Position numbers and translations under genes: made by a program. 12,954 nucleotides of DNA from assembly GCA_945878545.1 (NCBI GenBank), contig CAMCTQ010000022.1:1-12954 (forward strand), written 5' to 3'. Below, one piece after another: positions 7,410-12,954 of this stretch; position 1 is the stretch's first letter, and each line of letters opens with the position of its first letter. The DNA comes from Rickettsia typhi (GTDB lineage: Bacteria > Pseudomonadota > Alphaproteobacteria > Rickettsiales > Rickettsiaceae). The notes below the pieces were generated by a model that was given only the letters and a program-made list of their open reading frames with translations, searched no databases and was not told the origin of the DNA.

Positions 7410-7820
7410 ATGAAAAAATTTACAGTTAATTGTGATTTCGGTGGGCAGTTGTCGCCATTTACTATTTTTATTGGTAAGCCTGAGCATGCCCATCATCCTT
7501 TGCATTTTCAAGCAGACTGGCTTTCAAAACAACGTGGTGGAATGATTCCTGGTGATGTTATGGAGGCTGTTACTCAGCTCCAAGAATTGGCAGAAAAAAA
7601 TGGTGTATCCTTAGAAGAACTATGCGTATACGCCCTTGGTACACCAGAAGAGCAAGCAGCTCTTGAAGGAGAAACAACTACAACTACTGAAAGCACTGGG
7701 GCAGTAGAAGCGAGCGTGGAGGCTGTTTCTACTGAGGAAGCTATCCCTGAAGTGCCGGCGGCTTCTGAGGAAGATGCTGTTTTAGAGGATGATAATTCTG
7801 GTGAAAGTGAACCTAAGTAG
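7410..7820 (+). CDS. DUF2610-like Rickettsiales protein with an acidic C-terminal tail
   Basis: This 136-residue protein begins MKKFTVNCDFGGQ and continues with PFTIFIGKPEHAHHPLHFQA, WLSKQRGGMIPGDVM and SLEELCVYALG. I recognise this pattern as DUF2610, a small family I associate with Rickettsiales; no function is known to me. The conserved domain covers about residues 1-80. The remainder (about 85-136) is low-complexity, with a run of four or more Thr followed by many Glu, Ser, Ala and Asp residues, and is probably disordered. There is no signal peptide or membrane segment. I choose ATG 7410 over an in-frame TTG at 7389, because the conserved family start coincides with MKKF. No good Shine-Dalgarno is visible; a GGGGC stretch lies at 7396-7400. 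The gene appears to be monocistronic, followed by palindromic repeats. Confidence 0.75.
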   Translation: MKKFTVNCDFGGQLSPFTIFIGKPEHAHHPLHFQADWLSKQRGGMIPGDVMEAVTQLQELAEKNGVSLEELCVYALGTPEEQAALEGETTTTTESTGAVEASVEAVSTEEAIPEVPAASEEDAVLEDDNSGESEPK

Positions 7821-7847
7821 TTAATTAGACCTCTTGCATAACCCATT

Positions 7848-7947
7848 CTGGGTGGTAATTTTGTTGTTAAAACTTGCTTCCGGTGCTCACGTACGTCCAA
7901 GTACGCTGTGTTCCTTTGCTTCGTTTCCCCTGAAAATTCCTCATCCA
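7848..7947. repeat. Second palindromic element, with a core related to that at 4873-5024
   Basis: The core 7889-7910 matches 4940-4961 at 18 of 22 positions; both have ACGTAC, a short spacer and GTACGCTGTG. An imperfect inverted repeat extends from this core to about 7848 and 7947, seen as GGTAATTTT on the left against GAAAATTCC on the right, centred at 7897.5. The minus-strand translation across it contains NTAYLDVREH, comparable to TTAYSNVRKD from the first copy. A small separate hairpin, ACCCA-TTC-TGGGT (7841-7853), sits at the left border and could help end the DUF2610-like transcript. The edges are approximate. Confidence 0.6.
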
Positions 7948-7961
7948 TTTTTGATTAGCAG

Positions 7962-8037
7962 TGTCATTCCTGCCAATGTGGGCATCCAAATCAATAGACT
8001 ATAACCTTTATAGATCCCTGTTCTTATTGGGATGACA
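7962..8037. repeat. 76-bp imperfect palindrome of the TGTCATTCC...GGGATGACA type
   Basis: The arms are 7962-7988 (starting TGTCATTCC, containing GGGCATCCA) and 8011-8037 (ending GGGATGACA). They pair at about 15 of 27 positions, with the best matches at the outer TGTCAT and the inner GGG-ATC blocks. The central loop is AT-rich. This outer sequence is the type I associate with abundant short palindromic repeats in Rickettsia and related alphaproteobacteria. The copy is diverged and so probably old. It begins 15 bases after the previous element and ends 42 bases before the dehydrogenase start. Confidence 0.55.
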
Positions 8038-8079
8038 ACTGAGGTTTCACTTAATTCTAATTTAATTTACTAATATACA

Positions 8080-8862
8080 ATGAATATACAAACAACAATA
8101 TTAATTACTGGTGCTTCTAGTGGTCTTGGATATGAATTGGCCCTACAATATTCAAATTCAAATGTTAGATTAATATTAATTGGCAGAAATATTGATCAAT
8201 TAAATAAAATAGCTAATTTATGTAATGATAAAGGGGCGGTAACTCACGTCGTTGCCATAGATATAAGAGATAAAGCTAAAATGGCTGAGCATTTAACAAA
8301 ATTTTGCGATCAATATGGAATTGATATTGCAATTGCTTGTGCAGGTGTTTCGGCCGGTACTCTTGATGGTCCAGAAAGTCCATCTCAAATAGAAATAATA
8401 TTTGATACTAATATAAATGGGGTTCTAAATACGATAATGCCTTTAGTACCGTACATGATTGCCAGAAGAAAGGGGTCTATTGTTATTGTTAGTTCTATGG
8501 CTGGTTTAGTTGGGCTTTCAAGTGCTCCTTCTTATTCTGCAAGCAAAGCGTGTATTAGGGTTTTTGGAGAGGCTCTAAGAGGGTATTTAAGTCAATATAA
8601 TGTCAATACGACAGTTGTAATTCCTGGTTATATTAAAACGCCAATGACTGATGTTAATAACTTTCCTATGCCTTTTATAGTGTCAACAACAGAAGCTGCT
8701 CAAAAAATTATCAAAGGAATTGCAAATAATAAGGGAGTAATAGCCTTTCCAACTATTATATATATTATTTTAAAATGTTTGAGTTGTTTGCCTAATCAAC
8801 TAATAAGTTATATTAATTCAAAAATTCCCGGTAAGCCATCTTTTGAGAAGGATGATCTTTAA
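8080..8862 (+). CDS. Short-chain dehydrogenase/reductase (SDR) family oxidoreductase
   Basis: This is an NAD(P)-dependent oxidoreductase of the classical SDR type, with unknown substrate. The 260 residues show the nucleotide-binding TGASSGLG (10-17), a DI pair after the fourth strand (61-62), the structural motif as ACAG (86-89, where NNAG is usual), Asn111 in NINGV, the catalytic Ser139 in IVSSMAG, YSASK with Tyr152 and Lys156, and PGYIKTPM (182-189). The catalytic Asn-Ser-Tyr-Lys set is therefore complete. The C-terminus is unusually hydrophobic (about 223-242, IAFPTIIYIILKCLSCLP), like SDRs that associate with membranes. No clear Shine-Dalgarno precedes ATG 8080. The gene stands alone and converges with the ATP synthase operon on the other strand. 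It is more likely a DltE/YqjQ-type SDR than FabG, but that is a guess. Confidence 0.88.
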   Translation: MNIQTTILITGASSGLGYELALQYSNSNVRLILIGRNIDQLNKIANLCNDKGAVTHVVAIDIRDKAKMAEHLTKFCDQYGIDIAIACAGVSAGTLDGPESPSQIEIIFDTNINGVLNTIMPLVPYMIARRKGSIVIVSSMAGLVGLSSAPSYSASKACIRVFGEALRGYLSQYNVNTTVVIPGYIKTPMTDVNNFPMPFIVSTTEAAQKIIKGIANNKGVIAFPTIIYIILKCLSCLPNQLISYINSKIPGKPSFEKDDL

Positions 8863-8874
8863 GCTCTATGTGTG

Positions 8875-8896
8875 AAAGTTATATTATATAAACTTT
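8875..8896. terminator. Possible bidirectional terminator between the SDR gene and atpF
   Basis: AAAGTT (8875-8880) and AACTTT (8891-8896) can pair across an AT-rich, partly self-complementary middle, in the 43-base gap between two convergent genes. The stem is weak and there is no strong T run, so the call rests mostly on location. Confidence 0.3.
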
Positions 8897-8905
8897 GCAT
8901 CTAAA

Positions 8906-9385
8906 TTATTTCTTCTTATCAATGAACTTATTGATAATTGCCTCATCGGAGACAGAGTTATTTTTTGATTCAATTAAGTAATTTCGAACAATATTAATTA
9001 CAGTATCGGTAAATTCATTTTTTAGTTCTTCGGATATTTTAGATTTTTCATTTTCAATGAGGGAAGTAGCAGAGTTGCTTTTTCGAGTTAAAGCAATTTC
9101 CAGTTCTTTTGTTCTTTTTTCAATTAAATTGTCAGTGCTAATCTTTGCCTTATCAAGTAGTTGCTGCTTATATGATTCAAAATTTTCCATTTCTTTCTGA
9201 ACTTCTTCAAGCAAAGATTTTGCTTCAGCTTTTAGTTTCTCAGTTTGAGCTAGCTTCTCTTTAATATCGTTGATCCTAGCATCTAAAGAGTTGATAATAG
9301 CCTTTCTTACAGGTTTATAGGCAAAATATAAAAAAACAATAAAACTTACCGCTACCCAGAAATTTTCATCAAAAAAATGCATCAT
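8906..9385 (-). CDS. atpF: ATP synthase F0 subunit b
   Basis: Subunit b forms part of the peripheral stalk that holds F1 against the rotating c ring. The 159-residue protein has one N-terminal membrane segment (about 5-25, starting MMHFFDENFWVAVSFIVFLY), then KPVRKAI and a long charged helix with heptad-like spacing, as in other b subunits. The segment ILDARINDIKEKL-like (about 34-46) is a common b-family feature. Tandem ATG codons start the gene, and the first overlaps the stop of the preceding b' gene by four bases. It is the last gene of the F0 cluster here; the F1 genes do not follow, since a convergent SDR gene lies next. Which of the paired subunits is called b or b' is decided by order and the N-terminal sequences. 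Confidence 0.88.
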   Translation of the reverse strand: MMHFFDENFWVAVSFIVFLYFAYKPVRKAIINSLDARINDIKEKLAQTEKLKAEAKSLLEEVQKEMENFESYKQQLLDKAKISTDNLIEKRTKELEIALTRKSNSATSLIENEKSKISEELKNEFTDTVINIVRNYLIESKNNSVSDEAIINKFIDKKK

Positions 9386-9858
9386 CTTGTCCCATAAATT
9401 TTCTTTAATAAATCCGGATCTGCTGATTTATCAGTGATTTTTTCAATGATAAAGGTTGCCAAATCAATACAAGATTTATCCTCATTTTTATGAAAAGAAC
9501 TCAAGTAATTCTGGATTTCTGCAAAAGATTCTTGTGTTTTTTGAGCTAAAGAAGCTTCTAGCTGCTTATTTTTATTTGTGAAATACGCATCTAAAGTATC
9601 TAGAGCATCTTTTTGTAATTTTTGGGTAGCAATGTCTAGTTCTCGAAGCTTTTCTTCCTTTTGCTGGCGCATTGAATGTGCTTTACTATAGTCATTTTCA
9701 GAAGAGATTATATTATCTTCTAAATAACGATTACGATTTATCATTATACTTTCAGCTTTTGGAGCAATTAACCTGCTTACAATAATATACAGAACTCCAA
9801 AAACCAAACTTAGCCAGAATAGTTGAGTACTAAAACTTGATACATCAAATTGAGGCAT
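9382..9858 (-). CDS. atpF': ATP synthase F0 subunit b'
   Basis: This is the second, diverged b-type stalk subunit, found alongside b in alphaproteobacteria and cyanobacteria. The 158 residues begin MPQFDVSSFSTQLFWL, a typical b' start, with one membrane segment (about 11-30), then RLIAPKAESIMINRNRYLEDNI and a long charged coiled-coil region. An AAGGA ribosome-binding site lies about seven bases before ATG 9858. The gene begins 15 bases after atpE and overlaps atpF by four bases. In Rickettsia this gene is often called atpX. The C-terminal part is poorly conserved, as usual for the family. Confidence 0.88.
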   Translation of the reverse strand: MPQFDVSSFSTQLFWLSLVFGVLYIIVSRLIAPKAESIMINRNRYLEDNIISSENDYSKAHSMRQQKEEKLRELDIATQKLQKDALDTLDAYFTNKNKQLEASLAQKTQESFAEIQNYLSSFHKNEDKSCIDLATFIIEKITDKSADPDLLKKIYGTR

Positions 9859-9873
9859 ATAAATTCCTTAATA

Positions 9874-10101
9874 TCACGTAAAAATTAATAACATTGCGAT
9901 AACGAATGAAAACAAACCCATGGCTTCAGCAAGACCGGCTCCGATAAAAGCCATTCTTTGCAATTGGTCAGCAGCGGAAGGATTGCGAGCTATTGAATTC
10001 AATAACGAACCAAAAATATTACCCACTCCAATAGCCGCGCCAAGCATTCCAAAGGCCATAAGACCAGCGCCAATAAATTTAAGAGCCATCATAGATTCCA
10101 T
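9874..10101 (-). CDS. atpE: ATP synthase F0 subunit c
   Basis: This is the ring-forming proteolipid that carries protons through F0. The 75 residues form two membrane helices joined by a polar loop. The glycine-rich first helix contains [11 protein letters not shown] (21-31), and the loop has the family ARNPS sequence (38-42). The second helix has [11 protein letters not shown] with the proton-carrying carboxylate Glu59. The length is normal. An AAGGAG ribosome-binding site seven bases upstream supports ATG 10101, although internal ATGs at residues 4 and 5 exist. The 94-base gap from atpB is the longest in the operon, and this strong ribosome site fits the need for many c copies per complex. 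Confidence 0.95.
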   Translation of the reverse strand: MESMMALKFIGAGLMAFGMLGAAIGVGNIFGSLLNSIARNPSAADQLQRMAFIGAGLAEAMGLFSFVIAMLLIFT

Positions 10102-10195
10102 AATTTTTCTCCTTAAAATTTTAAATTAAATTAACGTCAAAATTAAACTATACCATCCTTTTCCCCGGTATTGTTTAATCGGACAAAACTATACA

Positions 10196-10924
10196 CTAGT
10201 GTAAATTAATTGCATCATTTAAATACACGCATGATAATATAGTAAATATGTAAGCCTGCAAGATTGCAACGAAAATCTCAAAACCTATTAGCACAGAGAT
10301 AAAAGGTATAGGAAAGATTTTCAAGTAAAATGCCATGGAAACAACAAAGCCAGCTACCACTTTGAGCAACACGTGTCCAGCAACCATATTTGCAGCCAAA
10401 CGCAAAGATAAACTGACTGGTCTTGCAAGATAAGTAAATAACTCAATTATCACCATTAAAGGTGCCAGCCACCAAGGTGTTCCAGCAGGTAAAAACAAAG
10501 AGAAAAAATGGAATCCGTGTAATGCAAATCCAAGCAACGTAACTAATAAAAATACCAACATTGCTAGTGCAAATGTTACAGAAATATGACTAGTCACTGT
10601 AAATCCATATGGTATCATACCAAACAAATTACATGTCATAATGAACATGAACAATGTAAACATTAAAGGCACAAATTTCTTACCTTTTGGGCCAACATTT
10701 TGGTTTACAGTATCGGTTATCAAACCATAAAATAGTTCACCGCTAAGTTGTAATCTCGTGGGAATGAGCTTGTTACCTCTAAATGCTAAAATAAAATATA
10801 ATGCAATAGATAGGCCAGCAAGGATCATAAATACTGCTGAGTTTGTTAAAATAATGTCGTGGCCAAATAATTGAATATTTGCTATTTCTTTTACTTTAAA
10901 TTGATCTAAAGGACTATGCTTCAT
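10196..10924 (-). CDS. atpB: ATP synthase F0 subunit a
   Basis: Subunit a forms the two proton half-channels beside the c ring. The 242 residues contain several membrane helices and the family signature [17 protein letters not shown] (168-184), including the essential Arg175 that faces the c-ring carboxylate. Other typical segments are [13 protein letters not shown] (61-73), [23 protein letters not shown] (84-106), and a C-terminal stretch ending [16 protein letters not shown]. The length is standard. ATG 10924 lies seven bases after the atpI stop, without a clear Shine-Dalgarno, so translation may depend on coupling. A 12-bp palindrome, TACACTAGTGTA (10192-10203), spans the TAG stop. Confidence 0.96.
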   Translation of the reverse strand: MKHSPLDQFKVKEIANIQLFGHDIILTNSAVFMILAGLSIALYFILAFRGNKLIPTRLQLSGELFYGLITDTVNQNVGPKGKKFVPLMFTLFMFIMTCNLFGMIPYGFTVTSHISVTFALAMLVFLLVTLLGFALHGFHFFSLFLPAGTPWWLAPLMVIIELFTYLARPVSLSLRLAANMVAGHVLLKVVAGFVVSMAFYLKIFPIPFISVLIGFEIFVAILQAYIFTILSCVYLNDAINLH

Positions 10925-10931
10925 TTTAATA

Positions 10932-11198
10932 CTAATGTTTTATATGTTTTTTCCAAATTGATCTAAAGGAAGCAATCATAGCAAAAATAATACAAATTAC
11001 AAGAAACAACGGCTTAGTGTTAAATAAATTATCAAACAATAAACCTAACATAACGCCAACTAGAACGCCAGCAACAAGCTCTGATGCTACATCTATAAAA
11101 GCTAATGACGAGCTTTGTTTTTTTTTAGAAGAGTCTATTTGTTCGTTTTTTATTTTATCTATTTTATCCTTTAATTCTTGTATCTTTTTATTTGTCAT
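10932..11198 (-). CDS. atpI: AtpI-type ATP synthase assembly protein
   Basis: This 88-residue protein has a charged N-terminal region (about 1-30, rich in Lys, Glu and Asp) followed by two membrane segments (about 35-57 and 61-80). The sequence [23 protein letters not shown] (38-56) then [18 protein letters not shown] is the pattern of the small AtpI/ATPase gene 1 family that precedes atpB in many bacteria. Members are reported to help c-ring assembly or cation supply; which applies here is unknown. Its start overlaps the 3' end of the DsbA-like gene by 11 bases, and atpB starts seven bases after its stop, so it is firmly inside the operon. Confidence 0.85.
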   Translation of the reverse strand: MTNKKIQELKDKIDKIKNEQIDSSKKKQSSSLAFIDVASELVAGVLVGVMLGLLFDNLFNTKPLFLVICIIFAMIASFRSIWKKHIKH

Positions 11199-11904
11199 AA
11201 CTTAAAATTGCTGAGCTGTCGATGTTTAATGCTTTATCCAGAGCTTTTGATAATTCTTCAAAGGTGTATCTTTCAGTAAATTGCTTACCATTTATGAAAA
11301 AACTAGGAGTTCCTACAAATTTAGGTAAACTAGCTGCCAATTTAGTATTTTCCATTAGCGTTTTGATTTTATCTTGATCGTTTAGGCACCCAGAAAAATT
11401 TTCAGGAGATACTCCACCAAGGCTACCTATATTTGTCAAAATTTCCCTATAATTTTTACTAAATGCCCAATTGTTTTGTTGATTCAAAATAACATCTAAG
11501 AACTTTATATAAATATCAGTGTTGCCATTGCATCTAGCAAGAATAGTTGCATCTAAGTCTTGCTTGTTACCGATAAATTCCCGTATTACATAGGCAATTT
11601 TGTTAGTATCAATATATTTTGTTCGGATCTCTGGAAATATTTTTTGGTGATAATGTACGCAGTGCGGACAAGTTGGTGAAAAATACTCTACCAATACAAT
11701 CTTGCTTTTTGGATTGCCGAGGACTACATCATCAGGAGCTACAGATAAATCACGAACATATTTATCATCAGTAGCTTTGTTACAATTTTTTAATTCATTA
11801 GTATATCCATCTATTTGGGCTTTTGCCGGATCTTCAACTGGTTGCTCTTGGGTGCAAGCATTTAAAATAAAAGCAATAATTAGAAATAGTATTTTTTGTG
11901 TCAT
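11188..11904 (-). CDS. DsbA-like thiol:disulfide oxidoreductase, probable lipoprotein
   Basis: This is a periplasmic thioredoxin-fold protein expected to form or rearrange disulfides. The 238 residues begin with a signal sequence ending in a lipobox-like FILNAC, so Cys17 is a likely lipidation site. The active site CPHC lies at 79-82 in VEYFSPTCPHCVHYH, and the cis-proline loop VGTPSFFING has Pro200. The layout fits the DsbA group with a helical insert between the active site and the cis-Pro loop. Additional cysteines occur at 41, 125 and 173. Rickettsiales DsbA and Com1-like proteins are similar. A GGAA sequence seven bases before ATG 11904 supports the start. The stop codon lies inside atpI, an 11-base overlap that suggests co-translation with the ATP synthase cluster. 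Confidence 0.88.
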   Translation of the reverse strand: MTQKILFLIIAFILNACTQEQPVEDPAKAQIDGYTNELKNCNKATDDKYVRDLSVAPDDVVLGNPKSKIVLVEYFSPTCPHCVHYHQKIFPEIRTKYIDTNKIAYVIREFIGNKQDLDATILARCNGNTDIYIKFLDVILNQQNNWAFSKNYREILTNIGSLGGVSPENFSGCLNDQDKIKTLMENTKLAASLPKFVGTPSFFINGKQFTERYTFEELSKALDKALNIDSSAILSYDK

Positions 11905-12137
11905 GATAATTTCCGGTTAGAAATTAATTAGTAATAATATACTTAGTCTTCTATCACAAAAAGATCAGTCTAGCATACAAAGATCTACAATTATAGGAGT
12001 AATTGATCAAAAACTTTGGTTTTTTATCAACAACTAAACTAAAGATTTCTCAAGAATTATATACGGAGAAGCGGCCGGGATAAAAAAGAACTTGCGTGTA
12101 ATAATGCTTGTCTGTACAATTGGGATATTAAGATCCC

Positions 12138-12284
12138 TTAACTAACGATAGTTTTGATAAATACAATGTTAGAATCTAACAGATATAATCCCCTTTTTTC
12201 CTTTCGAATGCCCGCGTAGAGTTGGTTATTAAGCTTGCCTTTCTCTAGGCGCTTTTCCTTGTAGTTTGTAAATTTTATAAACAT
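12138..12284 (-). CDS. Short 48-residue ORF or remnant of a longer reading frame
   Basis: ATG at 12284-12282 opens a frame ending in TAA at 12140-12138. The peptide begins MFIKFTNYKEKRLEKGKLNN and continues with a basic stretch, GIRKEKRGLYLLDSN, and a hydrophobic end. After the stop the same frame stays open for another 26 codons to a TAA at 12059-12057, so the whole 12057-12284 may be one decayed gene with a nonsense mutation. There is no convincing ribosome-binding site (AAGTG lies too close to the ATG), and an in-frame TAG lies just upstream. Codon choice includes GCG, GGC and CGC, unlike the AT-rich neighbours, which hints at an imported or repeat-derived origin. I do not recognise the family. 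Confidence 0.35.
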   Translation of the reverse strand: MFIKFTNYKEKRLEKGKLNNQLYAGIRKEKRGLYLLDSNIVFIKTIVS

Positions 12285-12309
12285 TACACTTAGCTAATAT
12301 TTAATTTTT

Positions 12310-12313
12310 GGAA
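12310..12313 (+). promoter_or_regulatory. Ribosome-binding site of the nhaC-like gene
   Basis: GGAA lies seven bases before ATG 12321 and supports that start for the right-edge gene. Confidence 0.4.
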
Positions 12314-12320
12314 AAAGATT

Positions 12321-12954
12321 ATGTCCTATATCGCTCATTTTATACCTATTGTACTATTCATCCTATGTTTTGTTGGGAGTGGCATATATTTTAGTATATT
12401 AGGTACGCCAAATGCTTTTTATCAACTTTCTCCTGTGACAGCTATAATACCGGCAATAGCGCTTGGTTGGTTGTTGCATAAAGGTACAACTCAGCAAAGA
12501 ATGCATGATTTTTTAGATGGTGTACGCCACCCGGATATCATCACCATGTGTATTATATTTTTACTTGCAGGTGCTTTTAGTGAGGTCACCAAGCATATTG
12601 GTAGCGTAGATGCTAGTGTGAATTTAGCTCTTTCATTAATACCATCAAAATTTCTGTTAATCGGGGTATTCTTGATTTCTGCTTTTATCTCTAGTGCAAT
12701 TGGTACATCGATGGGTACAATAGCAACTATTGCTCCAATCGCTGCTGGACTCAGCATACAAGCCGATTTTTTGCCTGCTTTAGGCGTTGCAACAGTGGTT
12801 GGTGGCGCTATGTTTGGCGATAATTTATCCATTATCTCAGACACTACCATTGCAGCTGTAATGTCGCAAGAAGCTGATATGAAGAAAAAGCTAAAGCTCA
12901 ATGCCAAAGTTGCTTGCGTTGCTTCTATTCTTACCATTGCAATTCTAATGATTA
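12321..12954 (+). CDS. NhaC-family Na+/H+ antiporter, N-terminal part (runs off the right edge)
   Basis: This is an inner-membrane cation/proton antiporter. The visible 211 residues are very hydrophobic, with segments near 5-28, 38-52, 73-88, 111-126, 131-146 and 153-168. The family signature is clear: IGTSMGTIATIAPIAAGL (127-144) and GGAMFGDNLSIISDTTIAA (161-179), including Asp167 and Asp174 of the conserved GDNLSxxSDTT block. The length of the missing part is unknown; NhaC proteins are usually 400-500 residues. The start ATG 12321 follows a GGAA ribosome-binding site. The gene is divergent from the dsbA/atp operon. Related antiporters exchange other substrates such as malate or lactate with cations, so the exact substrate is not settled. 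Confidence 0.85.
   Translation, partial: MSYIAHFIPIVLFILCFVGSGIYFSILGTPNAFYQLSPVTAIIPAIALGWLLHKGTTQQRMHDFLDGVRHPDIITMCIIFLLAGAFSEVTKHIGSVDASVNLALSLIPSKFLLIGVFLISAFISSAIGTSMGTIATIAPIAAGLSIQADFLPALGVATVVGGAMFGDNLSIISDTTIAAVMSQEADMKKKLKLNAKVACVASILTIAILMI

Larger units (their letters stand above)
11905..12320. other. 416-base gap between divergent dsbA-like and nhaC-like genes
   Basis: No tRNA or recognisable structured RNA was found by eye. The gap holds a possible minus-strand -10 box TATAAT (11995-11990) for the dsbA-like gene, without a good -35. On the plus strand a TATAAT (12184-12189) follows a 13-base hairpin, GTTAG-AAT-CTAAC (12168-12180). A second hairpin, AAGC-tt-GCCT against AGGCGCTT, lies at 12231-12254. 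Roughly 12060-12260 is richer in G and C than its surroundings and overlaps the short minus-strand ORF described separately. Confidence 0.5.

Noticed and set aside
7574..7948. A 124-codon minus-strand ORF opposite the DUF2610-like gene.
   Set aside because: Most of it is the antisense of the acidic low-complexity tail, and its start lies in the palindromic repeat. The plus-strand gene has a recognisable family start.
10192..10203. A 12-bp perfect palindrome, TACACTAGTGTA, at the atpB stop codon, considered as an operator or attachment site.
   Set aside because: It is short, single in the window and partly fixed by the coding sequence; nothing else supports a regulatory role.
11905..12320. 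A possible tRNA, tmRNA, 6S RNA or riboswitch in the gap before the nhaC-like gene.
   Set aside because: Hairpins are present, but no cloverleaf, conserved core or known riboswitch sequence could be recognised by eye.
12491..12937. A 148-codon minus-strand ORF opposite the right-edge gene.
   Set aside because: It is a shadow of the NhaC-like gene, whose plus-strand translation has clear family motifs.
1..12954. CRISPR arrays, toxin-antitoxin pairs and phage genes were looked for.
   Set aside because: No regularly spaced direct repeats, no recognisable toxin-antitoxin pair and no phage structural gene were seen.

Overview
The window is very AT-rich DNA that looks like a Rickettsiales (probably Rickettsiaceae) chromosome. 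The pointers are the low GC content, a DUF2610-type protein (a family I associate with Rickettsiales), an ATP synthase F0 operon with paired b' and b subunits separated from the F1 genes (the alphaproteobacterial arrangement), and intergenic palindromes resembling the Rickettsia palindromic elements. This assignment is from recall and was not checked by any search.

Layout, left to right. (1) Positions 1-251 hold the 5' part of a minus-strand gene of unknown function. (2) Positions 252-1077 are non-coding: a 324-bp MITE-like element (426-749) with perfect 39-bp terminal inverted repeats, a 40-codon ORF beside it, and two divergent promoters that look alike. (3) Positions 1078-4821 hold a complete, tightly coupled polyamine ABC importer operon, potA-potB-potC-potD, behind a near-consensus sigma70 promoter. 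(4) A 152-bp palindrome (4873-5024) follows potD. (5) Positions 5046-7279 hold secF, efp and a degenerate SuhB/inositol monophosphatase-like gene, nearly touching. (6) A DUF2610-like gene (7410-7820) is followed by two more palindromic elements and a short-chain dehydrogenase (8080-8862). (7) On the minus strand, from 11904 down to 8906, lie a DsbA-like lipoprotein gene and then atpI, atpB, atpE, atpF' and atpF. (8) Positions 11905-12320 are a mostly non-coding gap with a short minus-strand ORF. (9) A NhaC-type Na+/H+ antiporter gene runs off the right edge.

How the genes fit together: PotD captures polyamine in the periplasm, PotB and PotC form the channel, and PotA supplies ATP hydrolysis. 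SecF assists protein export, and EF-P relieves ribosome stalling at proline runs. AtpB, AtpE and the two b-type subunits build the proton channel and peripheral stalk of ATP synthase, with AtpI as an assembly factor. The DsbA-like lipoprotein would act on periplasmic thiols.

Most of the coding content is ordinary housekeeping. I did not find a convincing new multi-gene system. The unusual material is the MITE-like element, the three palindromes, the altered PotD ligand pocket, the SuhB-like protein lacking catalytic residues, and the short ORF near the right end.
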